DNA of 64,000 nucleotides from Bacteroidota bacterium (GTDB lineage Bacteria > Bacteroidota > Bacteroidia > Flavobacteriales > Flavobacteriaceae). Each line of letters starts with the position of its first letter. The first letter of the stretch is position 1. A program made the translations under genes and the position numbers. The stretch spans positions 22,227 through 86,226 of the forward strand of contig CANFJB010000013.1 of NCBI GenBank assembly GCA_947447375.1. The letters run 5' to 3'. Below, in pieces: positions 54,101 to 61,388 of the stretch. The notes beneath the pieces are model-generated. The model did not search any database. It was not told the origin of the DNA and worked only from the letters and a program-made list of their open reading frames with translations.

Positions 54101-54201
54101 TTGGAGGTTTTATATTCGCAATGCCTTTGTTATTAATCGTATTGCCAAGTTTATTGTCCTTGGTGTATAAAAAGGAAGGCCATTTTAAACATTTACATTA
54201 A
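51148..54201 (+). CDS. RND efflux pump, HME-like features
   Basis: A 1017-residue inner-membrane RND permease with twelve spans and two large periplasmic loops. Span 4 has LIIDDAIVVVEQIHRTHEE with Asp397-Asp398, the proton relay pair; in span 10 the segment GIISENAIFTFLQF has Glu918 where AcrB has Lys940, a feature shared with the metal pump CusA (Glu939). Other segments (LFPEITFPKIKIIADN) follow the general RND pattern. The substrate is therefore uncertain: metal-type relay, but no Met triad was recognised. It ends the operon started by the beta-propeller gene. Confidence 0.92.
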   Translation: MNNFFVRHRNGLSTLIFLIILGGFYAYSNLQTSLFPEITFPKIKIIADNGQQPIDKMMITVTKPLENAIKKVQDLKTVRSITSRGSCEISAFMNWNSDIDLGKERIESKINQIKNELPPDTQITIEKMNPSILPVIGYAIESKGKTAIELKKIANFTIKPFLSQIEGVSEIRIIGGKEKEYWISLDYTKMAALGITPNSISQILNQTNFIKSNGYLTDYRHLYLTITDAQVDKKDELENLVISNNGKGIVTLKDISEVEIREAKEYIKVNSNGRESILIAVLKQPNSNLITISEAMHDKIVKLKNILPSNIKITPYYQQATFVNDAVKSVTDSLLIGLLLAIIVAILFLKSAKASLTILITIPVTLGLTLIVLYLTGNTFNIMTLGAIAAALGLIIDDAIVVVEQIHRTHEEFPDEPTVSLLQKAIKYLFPAMVGSSLSTIVIFIPFFLMSGVAGSYFKVLTDTMIITLVCSFLITWLLLPVIYLQLSKIKLTTIQNKEKKEINAVKNQNWLSYFIQRPIISLSFCFLLIVSVIIIIPNLETGFLPEMDEGSIILDYESPSGTSLEETDRMLKQVEKLIVKIPEVEAYSRRTGTQMGFFITEPNRGDYLIQLKKDRTRTSEEIIDVIRQKIEATQPALRIDFGQVIGDMLGDLMSSVSPIEVKIYGNNQAELHKLSSKITSIIENINGTADVFNGIVIAGPSVNIIPNYKMLAQYGITPSDLQFQLQTALEGNVIGTILENERVTPIRLIYKNSEKRSVEDIKKLKLFLPNGQSIPITSLVAINTHKGIAEIERENLQMMGVVTGRLNNRDLGSVMKDIKNKISNSIHLPIGYYIEYAGAYKDQQQSFKELLLILITSSLLIFGVLLFLFRDFRAAIIILFISVLGISGSFILLFITNTPLNVGSYTGIIMIVGIISENAIFTFLQFRETFILTHNVNQSLVYSISTRIRPKLMTALGAIIALLPLAIGIGIGSELHQPLAIAVIGGFIFAMPLLLIVLPSLLSLVYKKEGHFKHLH

Positions 54202-54228
54202 GTAATTATTAAATAGTTTAAAATTCAT

Positions 54229-54260
54229 AAAAAAAGCCCCGAAAATTACGAGGCTTTTTT
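54229..54260. terminator. bidirectional terminator between two RND operons
   Basis: An A-run, GCCCCG, a short A-rich loop, CGAGGC and a T-run. It lies 27 bases past the stop at 54201 and 16 before the stop of the convergent OM-channel gene. Confidence 0.85.
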
Positions 54261-54276
54261 ATACTATTGAATCCAA

Positions 54277-55707
54277 TTATTTCCAACCACCACCGAGCTG
54301 TTTGTAAATATGAACTCTAGAATTCAAAAGTTCTTTTTTTACATCGACCAATTCTAATTTAGTTTCGAGTGCATCTCTTTGAGTCATCAAAACTTCAAAA
54401 TAATCGACACGTGCCGATTTAAACAAATCATTTGAAATATCAATAGATTTATTAAGCGATTCCACTTGTTTTGATTTTAAATCATAGCTTTTATCTAAAT
54501 TAGTAATTCTAGACAATTGAGTTGCAACTTCTAAATAGGCGTTTAAAATAGTGCGTTCGTAATTATATAACGCTTGTAATTGACGCGCGTTGGCACTTTT
54601 GAATTCTGCTTTGATAGCATTTCTATTGATCAGCGGACCAGCAATATCACCAACCAAAGAATACAACATTGACTCAGGAAATTGAGTTAAATAGGCAGTT
54701 TTAAAAGCTTGTGTTCCAAATCCAGCAGAAATATCTAACGAAGGATAAAATTCAGCTCGCGCTACTTTAACGTCTAATTTGGCTGCAGCCAATTCTAATT
54801 CTGCTTGCTTAATATCAGGTCTATTAGCTAATAATTGCGAAGGAATTCCTGAATTTACATTCGCTGGTTGAAGACTTAAAAATTCGGTTTTATCTCTTTT
54901 TATTTCTTGAGGAAAACGACCTAAAAGGAAATTAATTCTGTTTTCGGTTTCGTTAATTCTTTGTAAAGTTTCAAATTCTAAATTCTGTGAAGCCAAAACT
55001 TCAGCTTGGAATTTTTGAACCGCTAGTTCTGTTGCTCTTGCTGCTTCTTTTTGAATTTTTACAATCTCTAAGGCGCTTGTTTGAAGTTTAATATTTTGCC
55101 TAACGATTTCTAACTGACTGTCCAAAGCCAATAATTCATAATAGTTATCAGCAACTTCAGAAACTAAACTAGTTACAACAAAATTCTTACCTTCAATGGT
55201 TGATAAATATCTTGTAACTGCTGCTTTTTTTGAATTTCTCAACTTCTTCCACACATCTACTTCCCAATTTGCATAGGCAGCAATTTTAAAATCTGTTAAT
55301 GGATCTGGAAATTCTTCACCGGGTGTGATTTCTGTAGAAGCATCTCCAGCTCCTTGACTGGTGAATCTTCCTACTTTTTCAACTCCTGTCCCAGCACCAA
55401 TGTTCACTGTAGGGAGCAACCTTCCTTTTCTGAATTGAATGTCATTTTTAGCAATTTCAATTTCTTGTAAAGTAATCATCAATTCCTGATTGTTATTAAT
55501 TGCAATATCAATCAAATCCTGTAAGTTTTTATCCTTAAAGAATTTTTTATAAGGAATATTCGACATATTAGTGGTATCCTTATTATTACTATAGGTTTCA
55601 GGAACAACTTGATTAGAAGTTGATGAAACTAATGCGGGAGTTTTACAACTAGCAACAAGCATAATAATACTTGTTGCTATAACTATTTTATTGATATTAT
55701 TTTTCAT
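54277..55707 (-). CDS. outer-membrane efflux lipoprotein (OprM/NodT type)
   Basis: A 476-residue lipidated TolC-type channel. The lipobox ends VASC, giving lipid anchor Cys21. RND OM-factor marks include YKKFFKDKNLQDLIDIAINNN, AAYANWEVDVWKKLRNSKKA, and QLLANRPDIKQAELELAAAK. I chose ATG at 55707; a TTG 6 bases earlier is also in frame. It overlaps the end of the AcrB-like gene by 11 bases, so it is the last gene of the AcrA-AcrB-OprM-type operon read leftwards. Confidence 0.94.
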   Translation of the reverse strand: MKNNINKIVIATSIIMLVASCKTPALVSSTSNQVVPETYSNNKDTTNMSNIPYKKFFKDKNLQDLIDIAINNNQELMITLQEIEIAKNDIQFRKGRLLPTVNIGAGTGVEKVGRFTSQGAGDASTEITPGEEFPDPLTDFKIAAYANWEVDVWKKLRNSKKAAVTRYLSTIEGKNFVVTSLVSEVADNYYELLALDSQLEIVRQNIKLQTSALEIVKIQKEAARATELAVQKFQAEVLASQNLEFETLQRINETENRINFLLGRFPQEIKRDKTEFLSLQPANVNSGIPSQLLANRPDIKQAELELAAAKLDVKVARAEFYPSLDISAGFGTQAFKTAYLTQFPESMLYSLVGDIAGPLINRNAIKAEFKSANARQLQALYNYERTILNAYLEVATQLSRITNLDKSYDLKSKQVESLNKSIDISNDLFKSARVDYFEVLMTQRDALETKLELVDVKKELLNSRVHIYKQLGGGWK

Positions 55708-58700
55708 AATCAATTTTTTCAGTTAATGGATTTTCATCCTCTTTTTTAATAAGTTTATGATTACTTGCAATAGTTCCAAAAATGTAATACAAACCAGGAA
55801 TCAGTAAAACACCAATAATAGTTCCTAGCAACATTCCTCCTAGTGCGGCAGTTCCAATAGTTCGATTACCAATTTTACCTGGTCCAGTTGCAAAAACTAA
55901 AGGAATTAAGCCTGCCGTAAAAGCAAAAGAAGTCATTAGTATAGGTCTAAATCTAATTTTTGCACCTTCCATTGCAGAAGCTAACACTGACAACCCTTCT
56001 TCATGTTTTTGAACAGCAAATTCTACGATTAAAACCGCATTTTTTCCTAATAATCCTATAAGCATGATAAAGGCTACTTGAGCATAAATATTGTTCTCTA
56101 AACCTGTTAAAGAAAGTAATAAGAATGAACCGAATATACCTGCTGGTAATGAAAGTATTACGGCAAATGGTAATACGAAACTTTCATATTGAGCTGCCAA
56201 AACAAGGTAAACAAACAATAGACAAATAATGAAAATATAAATTGCTTCATTTCCACGACCTACTTCGTCTTTAGAAATTCCAGCCCAATCAATATCAAAT
56301 CCTCTAGGCAATGTTTTTTTTGCAACCTCTTGAATTGCTTTAATCGATTCACCACTACTATATCCTGGTGCAGATTGACCACTTATTTCGGAAGCATTAT
56401 ACATATTATGACGCGTAATTTCAGACAATCCATATACTTTCTCCATGTGCATAAATGCAGAAAAAGGCACCATTTCGTCTCGATTATTTTTTACATATAA
56501 TTTTAAAACATCTTCAGGTAATGCTCTATACTCTGGGGCAGCTTGGACAATTACTTTATATTGACGGTCGTATTTGATAAAACTAATTTCATAATTACTA
56601 CCTAGTAATGTTGAAAGTGTGTTGGTTGCATTTTCAATTGTAACTCCTTTTTGTTGAGCCAAATCATTGTCTATTCTCATCATAAATTGAGGGAAACTTG
56701 CACTATAGAATGTAAATACAGAAGATAATTCAGGACGTTTATTTAATTCTTTTACAAAATCAACGCTTGTTTTCTCCATTTTTTTATAGTCACCTGACCC
56801 TGCTTTATCCAATAATCTACACTCAAATCCACCTGCAGCACCATAACCTGGGACAGCTGGCGGTTGAAAATACTCAATAGTGGCACCTGTAATGTTTTTA
56901 GCTTTTTCTTCTAGCTCTTTCATTATTTCATTTGCAGATTGATTTCTATCTTCCCAACTTTTAAGATTAACAAGACATGTACCTGAGTTAGCACCAGTAC
57001 CTTCAGTCAATATTTCAAAACCCGCCAAAGAAGAAACCGACTTAACACCATCAATACCCTCTGCTATTTTCTGTAGTTTTGTTGCAATTTCATTGGTACG
57101 TTCCAATGTAGAACCAGGAGGAGTTTGAATAATAGCATAAAACATACCTTGATCTTCGTTTGGAATAAACCCAGCTGGTAATGTATTATTTACAAAAAAT
57201 ATTCCTGTACAAAAAGCTAGAAATAAACCAAAAGTAAGGGTTCTTTTATTAACAATTTTCCCTAGAATATTTTGATATTTTCCAGTTAAATTATTGAATT
57301 TATTATTAAATCCATCAAGAAAATTATTTAGAGGAGTCTTTTTTCTTGCTACGCCATGATTGTTTTTTAACATCATTGCACAAAGCGCTGGTGTTAATGT
57401 TAATGCTACGACTCCAGATAAAATAATTGAAGTAGCCATTGTAATGGAGAACTGACGATAAAATATTCCAACAGGACCCGACATAAATGCTAAAGGAATA
57501 AAAACAGCCGCCATCAAGAATGTAATTGCAATGATAGCTCCACTAATTTCACCCATTGCTTTTTTGGTTGCTTTTAAAGGGGAAAGATGTTCTTCTTCCA
57601 TTTTAGCATGAACAGCCTCGATAACCACTATGGCATCATCGACAACCACTCCAATAGCTAATACCAAAGCAAAAAGTGTTACAATATTAATTGTAATTCC
57701 AAAAACTTGCATTAAAGCAAAAGTACCAATAAGAGAAACTGGAACTGCAATAGCAGGAATTACTGTTGACCTCCAATCTCCTAAAAATAAAAATACCACT
57801 AATCCAACTAAAATAAAGGCCTCAACTAGGGTATGAATAACTTTTTCTATTGAAGCATCAAGAAATTTAGAAGCATCATAACTTATTTCATATTCAATGC
57901 CTTTTGGAAAAGAAGCTTTAATTTCAGTTAATTTAGCTTTTACATCTTTTATTACTTGACTTGCATTACTTCCATAAGACTGTTTAATTGCAATAGCTGC
58001 CGAAGGTCTTCCGTTCAAGCTAGAATAAATGTCATACATTGAACAACCAAGTTGTACTTTGGCAATATCTTTAAGTCTTAGGATTTCTCCATTTGGATTG
58101 GATTTAATAACAATATTCTCATACTGTTCATTAGTTGTAAATCGCCCTGGATATTTCAAAACATACTCAAAAGATTGAGAAGTTTGACCAGAACTTTCTC
58201 CGGTTTTACCTGGTGATGCTTCCAAACTTTGTTGGGATAAAGCCTCCATAACTTCATCTGCAGAAACTTTATAAGCTAACATTCTATCTGGTTTTAACCA
58301 AATACGCATTGCATATTCTCTATTTCCAATAATATCAGCATCACCCACCCCATTGACACGTTTCAAATCGGAAAGCATATTGATATCTGTAAAGTTATAT
58401 AAGAACTTCTGATCCATTGAAGGATCTTTACTAAATACATTAATATACATTAAGTTACTTGATTCTTCACGAGTGATTTTCACTCCTTCACGAACAACAA
58501 GTGGAGGTAATTTATTGATAACTGAAGCAACTCTATTTTGGATATTAATAGCAGCTTGGTTAGGATCGGTACCTAAGTTAAAAACCACTTGAATCGCTGC
58601 TTCTCCATCATTTCCTGCATCAGAAGCAATGTATTTCATTCCTGGAACACCATTTATAGCTCTTTCTAATGGAATTACAACCGCCTTAATCAACAATTCA

Positions 58701-58861
58701 TTATTTGCACCTGGATAATCAGCGGTAACATTAACCTTAGGTGGTGATATTGATGGTAATTGTGTTACTGGTAGCGTTGTCATTGCTAAAATTCCAAGCA
58801 AAACAATCATCAATGAAATCACAATTGACAGAACTGGTCTTTGTATAAATTTACTAAACAT
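55697..58861 (-). CDS. RND multidrug pump, HAE1 (AcrB) family
   Basis: A 1054-residue inner-membrane, proton-driven drug exporter, the usual AcrB length. The start FIQRPVLSIVISLMIVLLG and LPVTQLPSISPPKVNVTADY are diagnostic; span 4 has GVVVDDAIVVIEAVHA with Asp408-Asp409; span 10 has GLLGKNAVLIVEF with Lys940, the same number as AcrB Lys940. EDQGMFYAIIQTPPGSTLER marks the second periplasmic loop. It should form a trimer and pair with the adaptor encoded upstream (27 bases) and the lipidated channel overlapping its end. Confidence 0.96.
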   Translation of the reverse strand: MFSKFIQRPVLSIVISLMIVLLGILAMTTLPVTQLPSISPPKVNVTADYPGANNELLIKAVVIPLERAINGVPGMKYIASDAGNDGEAAIQVVFNLGTDPNQAAINIQNRVASVINKLPPLVVREGVKITREESSNLMYINVFSKDPSMDQKFLYNFTDINMLSDLKRVNGVGDADIIGNREYAMRIWLKPDRMLAYKVSADEVMEALSQQSLEASPGKTGESSGQTSQSFEYVLKYPGRFTTNEQYENIVIKSNPNGEILRLKDIAKVQLGCSMYDIYSSLNGRPSAAIAIKQSYGSNASQVIKDVKAKLTEIKASFPKGIEYEISYDASKFLDASIEKVIHTLVEAFILVGLVVFLFLGDWRSTVIPAIAVPVSLIGTFALMQVFGITINIVTLFALVLAIGVVVDDAIVVIEAVHAKMEEEHLSPLKATKKAMGEISGAIIAITFLMAAVFIPLAFMSGPVGIFYRQFSITMATSIILSGVVALTLTPALCAMMLKNNHGVARKKTPLNNFLDGFNNKFNNLTGKYQNILGKIVNKRTLTFGLFLAFCTGIFFVNNTLPAGFIPNEDQGMFYAIIQTPPGSTLERTNEIATKLQKIAEGIDGVKSVSSLAGFEILTEGTGANSGTCLVNLKSWEDRNQSANEIMKELEEKAKNITGATIEYFQPPAVPGYGAAGGFECRLLDKAGSGDYKKMEKTSVDFVKELNKRPELSSVFTFYSASFPQFMMRIDNDLAQQKGVTIENATNTLSTLLGSNYEISFIKYDRQYKVIVQAAPEYRALPEDVLKLYVKNNRDEMVPFSAFMHMEKVYGLSEITRHNMYNASEISGQSAPGYSSGESIKAIQEVAKKTLPRGFDIDWAGISKDEVGRGNEAIYIFIICLLFVYLVLAAQYESFVLPFAVILSLPAGIFGSFLLLSLTGLENNIYAQVAFIMLIGLLGKNAVLIVEFAVQKHEEGLSVLASAMEGAKIRFRPILMTSFAFTAGLIPLVFATGPGKIGNRTIGTAALGGMLLGTIIGVLLIPGLYYIFGTIASNHKLIKKEDENPLTEKIDYEK

Positions 58862-58887
58862 TTTAAATATTTTTTATTACGATTAAA

Positions 58888-59970
58888 TTAATTTGCTTGT
58901 AATTTTAAATGTGACATAACCTCCCCAGGTTTTTGATAATCGTATTTAATTTTATCGTCATCCTTAGCATTTTGAACTCCCTCGATTAAAAATCTGTCTG
59001 ATTGGGATAAACCGCTTCTTACAATATATAAATCAGGTAATTCTCCAACAATTGTAATTTCTCTTGATTTCAAAATATTGTTTTTATCAACAACAAAAAC
59101 ATATATTTTATCTTGAATTTCATAGGTTGCTTTTTGAGGAATTACTAATGCATTTTTAACTGGAACTTTCATAACTACTTTACCTGTTTCTCCATTTTTT
59201 AATAATTTGTCTGGATTTGGAAAACTGGCTCTAAAGGCTACATTTCCGGTTTCGTTATCAAATTCACTTTCTATAACTTCAACCTTTCCGCTGTATTTTA
59301 AAATTTGATTATTAGCTAATTTTAAATTTACGGCTGCATTTCCTCTGCCTTTTATATTGGTCTCATATTCTAAATATTCAGGTTCTGAAACATTATAATA
59401 GGCGAAAACCTTACTATTATCTGATAAACTAGTTAGTAATTCCCCTTCATCTATTAGGCTTCCTAGTTTTTTTGGAATTCGGTCAATTGTTCCTTCAAAT
59501 GGAGCTTTTATTTCAGTAAAAGAAAGGTGTAATTTAGCGATAGCAACTTCTGCTTTGGCTTGTTCTAATTTGGCTTGAGCCAATTGCAATTCGCTTTTAG
59601 AAACAACATTTTTATCCGATAGAGTTTTAGCATTTAGAAATTCAACTTCGGCAGCTTTTTGTTCAGCTTGAGCTCTAAGTAATTCTGCTTCATACATTTT
59701 AGGCATAATTCTAAATAAGATTTGACCAGCATGTACAGTTTGTCCTTCATCTACATAAATGTCTTGTAAAAATCCTTTTTCTTGAGCACGAATTTCAATA
59801 TTTCTAACTGATTTTATTTGGGATACATATTCTTTAGTAAATGAAGTATCTATTAAAGCAGCATTAGTAACAGTAAATTTTACAACTTCAGCCTTTTCTT
59901 CTTTTTTATTTGAACAACTAAATAAGCTCAAAACGGCAATGATTCCGGTTAAAACAACGATTTTTTTCAT
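58888..59970 (-). CDS. RND adaptor lipoprotein (AcrA family)
   Basis: A 360-residue periplasmic membrane fusion protein. The N-terminal signal ends with lipobox LFSC (Cys19). RAQEKGFLQDIYVDEGQTVH and KAPFEGTIDRIPKKLGSLID are the two lipoyl halves; the hairpin between them has the pattern AKTLSDKNVVSKSELQLAQAK. The beta-barrel and membrane-proximal domains follow to the end. It is the first gene of the operon with the AcrB-like pump and OM channel. No regulator gene is adjacent; upstream lies a 149-base gap with no clear operator. Confidence 0.94.
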   Translation of the reverse strand: MKKIVVLTGIIAVLSLFSCSNKKEEKAEVVKFTVTNAALIDTSFTKEYVSQIKSVRNIEIRAQEKGFLQDIYVDEGQTVHAGQILFRIMPKMYEAELLRAQAEQKAAEVEFLNAKTLSDKNVVSKSELQLAQAKLEQAKAEVAIAKLHLSFTEIKAPFEGTIDRIPKKLGSLIDEGELLTSLSDNSKVFAYYNVSEPEYLEYETNIKGRGNAAVNLKLANNQILKYSGKVEVIESEFDNETGNVAFRASFPNPDKLLKNGETGKVVMKVPVKNALVIPQKATYEIQDKIYVFVVDKNNILKSREITIVGELPDLYIVRSGLSQSDRFLIEGVQNAKDDDKIKYDYQKPGEVMSHLKLQAN

Positions 59971-60119
59971 GGTAATAATGAATGTAATTTTACGAATAAA
60001 CGTAATTTGAAAATAATAAATGAATATAAAATGGTAAGGAATTAATGATAAAGCATATAAATGACTTCCGAAAAATCCAATATTGGTTGGTCGTTAAATA
60101 CTTTAAACTAATAAGAAAA

Positions 60120-60515
60120 TCAGATCCTTAATACTTGAAGGGTAATGTATATGGGATTTTGTAGTCCGCAACAAAGCGCGAAATTTTTACTCTTATTTAG
60201 AATTTTATCTAAATCAAGATGAGTAATCAATAATGAATAAAATTGGTTTGAAAAAAGGAACTTCTCAAATTCAATTTTTTTTAAGTTGGTATTTTTAAGT
60301 CCGTGAGTTTGATCAAATTCTTCTTCTAGATCAAATTCAGAATCTTGAACGAGTATAGAATTATGATTTTTATTAGTAAATTTTATAGGATGATTTTTAG
60401 ATATAGCCTCTAATGTAGTTCTATAATTATGATTTAATGAATTGTTTGCATAGGTCTTACTACTTCCGCCTGAAAGTAATAGTAAAATAAACAGTATGTA
60501 GGTAATAACTCTCAT
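60120..60515 (-). CDS. hypothetical exported protein
   Basis: A 131-residue protein with an N-terminal hydrophobic segment (about residues 3-17, VITYILFILLLLSGG) ending near KTYANN, a likely signal peptide. The rest is Asn- and Lys-rich with an acidic patch (DSEFDLEEEFDQ) and ends in CCGLQNPIYITLQVLRI. I recall short proteins with this same end in other Flavobacterium genomes, next to efflux genes, but no function. I chose the ATG at 60515; a -7 promoter element lies 7 bases upstream of it, which would make the transcript nearly leaderless, so the start may be further in. Confidence 0.65.
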   Translation of the reverse strand: MRVITYILFILLLLSGGSSKTYANNSLNHNYRTTLEAISKNHPIKFTNKNHNSILVQDSEFDLEEEFDQTHGLKNTNLKKIEFEKFLFSNQFYSLLITHLDLDKILNKSKNFALCCGLQNPIYITLQVLRI

Positions 60516-60521
60516 TTGGCG

Positions 60522-60529
60522 CAAATTTA
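60522..60529 (-). promoter_or_regulatory. TAnnTTTG promoter element before the 60120-60515 gene
   Basis: Read on the minus strand, TAAATTTG fits the consensus and ends 6 bases before the ATG. Such a short distance would give an almost leaderless mRNA. Confidence 0.4.
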
Positions 60530-60618
60530 AATAAAATTATTCTTGAAAAAAGAAAAACTTAGTTAAGAAAATGATAAACTTAATATCACTGAAATAAAAT
60601 GAAAAATTATCTAGGGAA

Positions 60619-60768
60619 TTACAAATTACTATCTGAATCCGCATTAAATTTCCTAACTATTTTCTTCAACATTTCTTTTCTTGCAACCGATGCACTTTTC
60701 ACTTTGGCTTTCGCTTTGTGTAATTTATCGTTGTGCTTTTTGATGTTTTTTTCAGTTTTTTTACTCAC
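60619..60768 (-). CDS. Lys-rich 49-residue small protein (GTG start)
   Basis: A short open frame of 50 codons on the minus strand, with a GTG start and a stop 9 bases upstream in frame. The sequence is very basic (VSKKTEKNIKKHNDKLHKA, then KAKVKSASVARKEMLKKIV), with a short acidic end (NADSDSNL), like small nucleic-acid- or ribosome-binding proteins. It lies 13 bases after the hypothetical gene at 60782-61327 on the same strand, so the two may form one transcript. The open frame on the plus strand over the same place is its mirror and looks spurious. No family is known to me. Confidence 0.55.
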   Translation of the reverse strand: MSKKTEKNIKKHNDKLHKAKAKVKSASVARKEMLKKIVRKFNADSDSNL

Positions 60769-60781
60769 AATATTCTATTTT

Positions 60782-61327
60782 TTATTGTAATTCTCGTTTT
60801 ATTTCTTCAAGTGTTTTTTCGGTAAAAACCAATTCTAGAATAATTTTCTTTCTAAGTTCATTGATATCTTCATAATCGAAATACTTAGCCCAAGAAGTTA
60901 AGTTCATTAAGTTTCGAATTTGCTTAAGCTTTTTTGCAGTTTCAAAGCTCGTTCTAAGAATGGCTTTATTATCAAATTCAGGAGTGTTTTTATGTTGGTA
61001 ATTAACAGTATTATTAATAAAATCAGCTTGAATAAAATACAATTTATCAGTTGAATTGTCTGGATAAAAAGATTCCCAAGGAGCATATCCCCATTTATAT
61101 TTTGAATCGGTAGTGACATTATTTGAAACTAATCTCCATTTGCTATTTGCCAAACGGCCCCAATGGTTTGAAAGTCGATACATGCCTTGTTTTGTAAAAT
61201 AGTAACTACTCCCAGATTTACTAACATAATCAAATTTTTTATTGTCAAAATTTGGCGGTAAAATCTCTTCAAACACACAAAACGTATTTTTAAAAAACCC
61301 AGCTGGCAATTTAAAGTTCTCTTTCAT
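60782..61327 (-). CDS. hypothetical protein
   Basis: A 181-residue protein without a signal peptide or membrane span, rich in aromatic residues (KYKWGYAPWESFYPDN; WGRLANSKWRLVSNNV) and with a helical, charged C-terminal part (KIILELVFTEKTLEEIKREL). I do not recognise a domain. It reads as a real gene because it keeps a normal amino-acid balance over its length and is followed by a second short frame and preceded by a terminator of the neighbouring surface-protein gene. A cytosolic location is likely. Confidence 0.72.
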   Translation of the reverse strand: MKENFKLPAGFFKNTFCVFEEILPPNFDNKKFDYVSKSGSSYYFTKQGMYRLSNHWGRLANSKWRLVSNNVTTDSKYKWGYAPWESFYPDNSTDKLYFIQADFINNTVNYQHKNTPEFDNKAILRTSFETAKKLKQIRNLMNLTSWAKYFDYEDINELRKKIILELVFTEKTLEEIKRELQ

Positions 61328-61341
61328 TTTTCAAATATAAC

Positions 61342-61373
61342 AAAAAAGAGCTCTATAAATTAGAGCTCTTTTT
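61342..61373 (-). terminator. intrinsic terminator of the surface-protein gene
   Basis: AAAAAGAGCTCTA and TAGAGCTCTTTTT pair around a 5-base loop. It lies 15 bases past the stop of the minus-strand gene ending at 61389 and 15 before the start of the next. Confidence 0.87.
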
Positions 61374-61388
61374 AAAATGTAAATATTA

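Noticed and set aside
60599..60790. 63-codon hydrophobic ORF on the plus strand
   Set aside because: It is the mirror of the Lys-rich minus-strand frame (Lys codons read backwards as Phe/Leu), so the minus frame is preferred.
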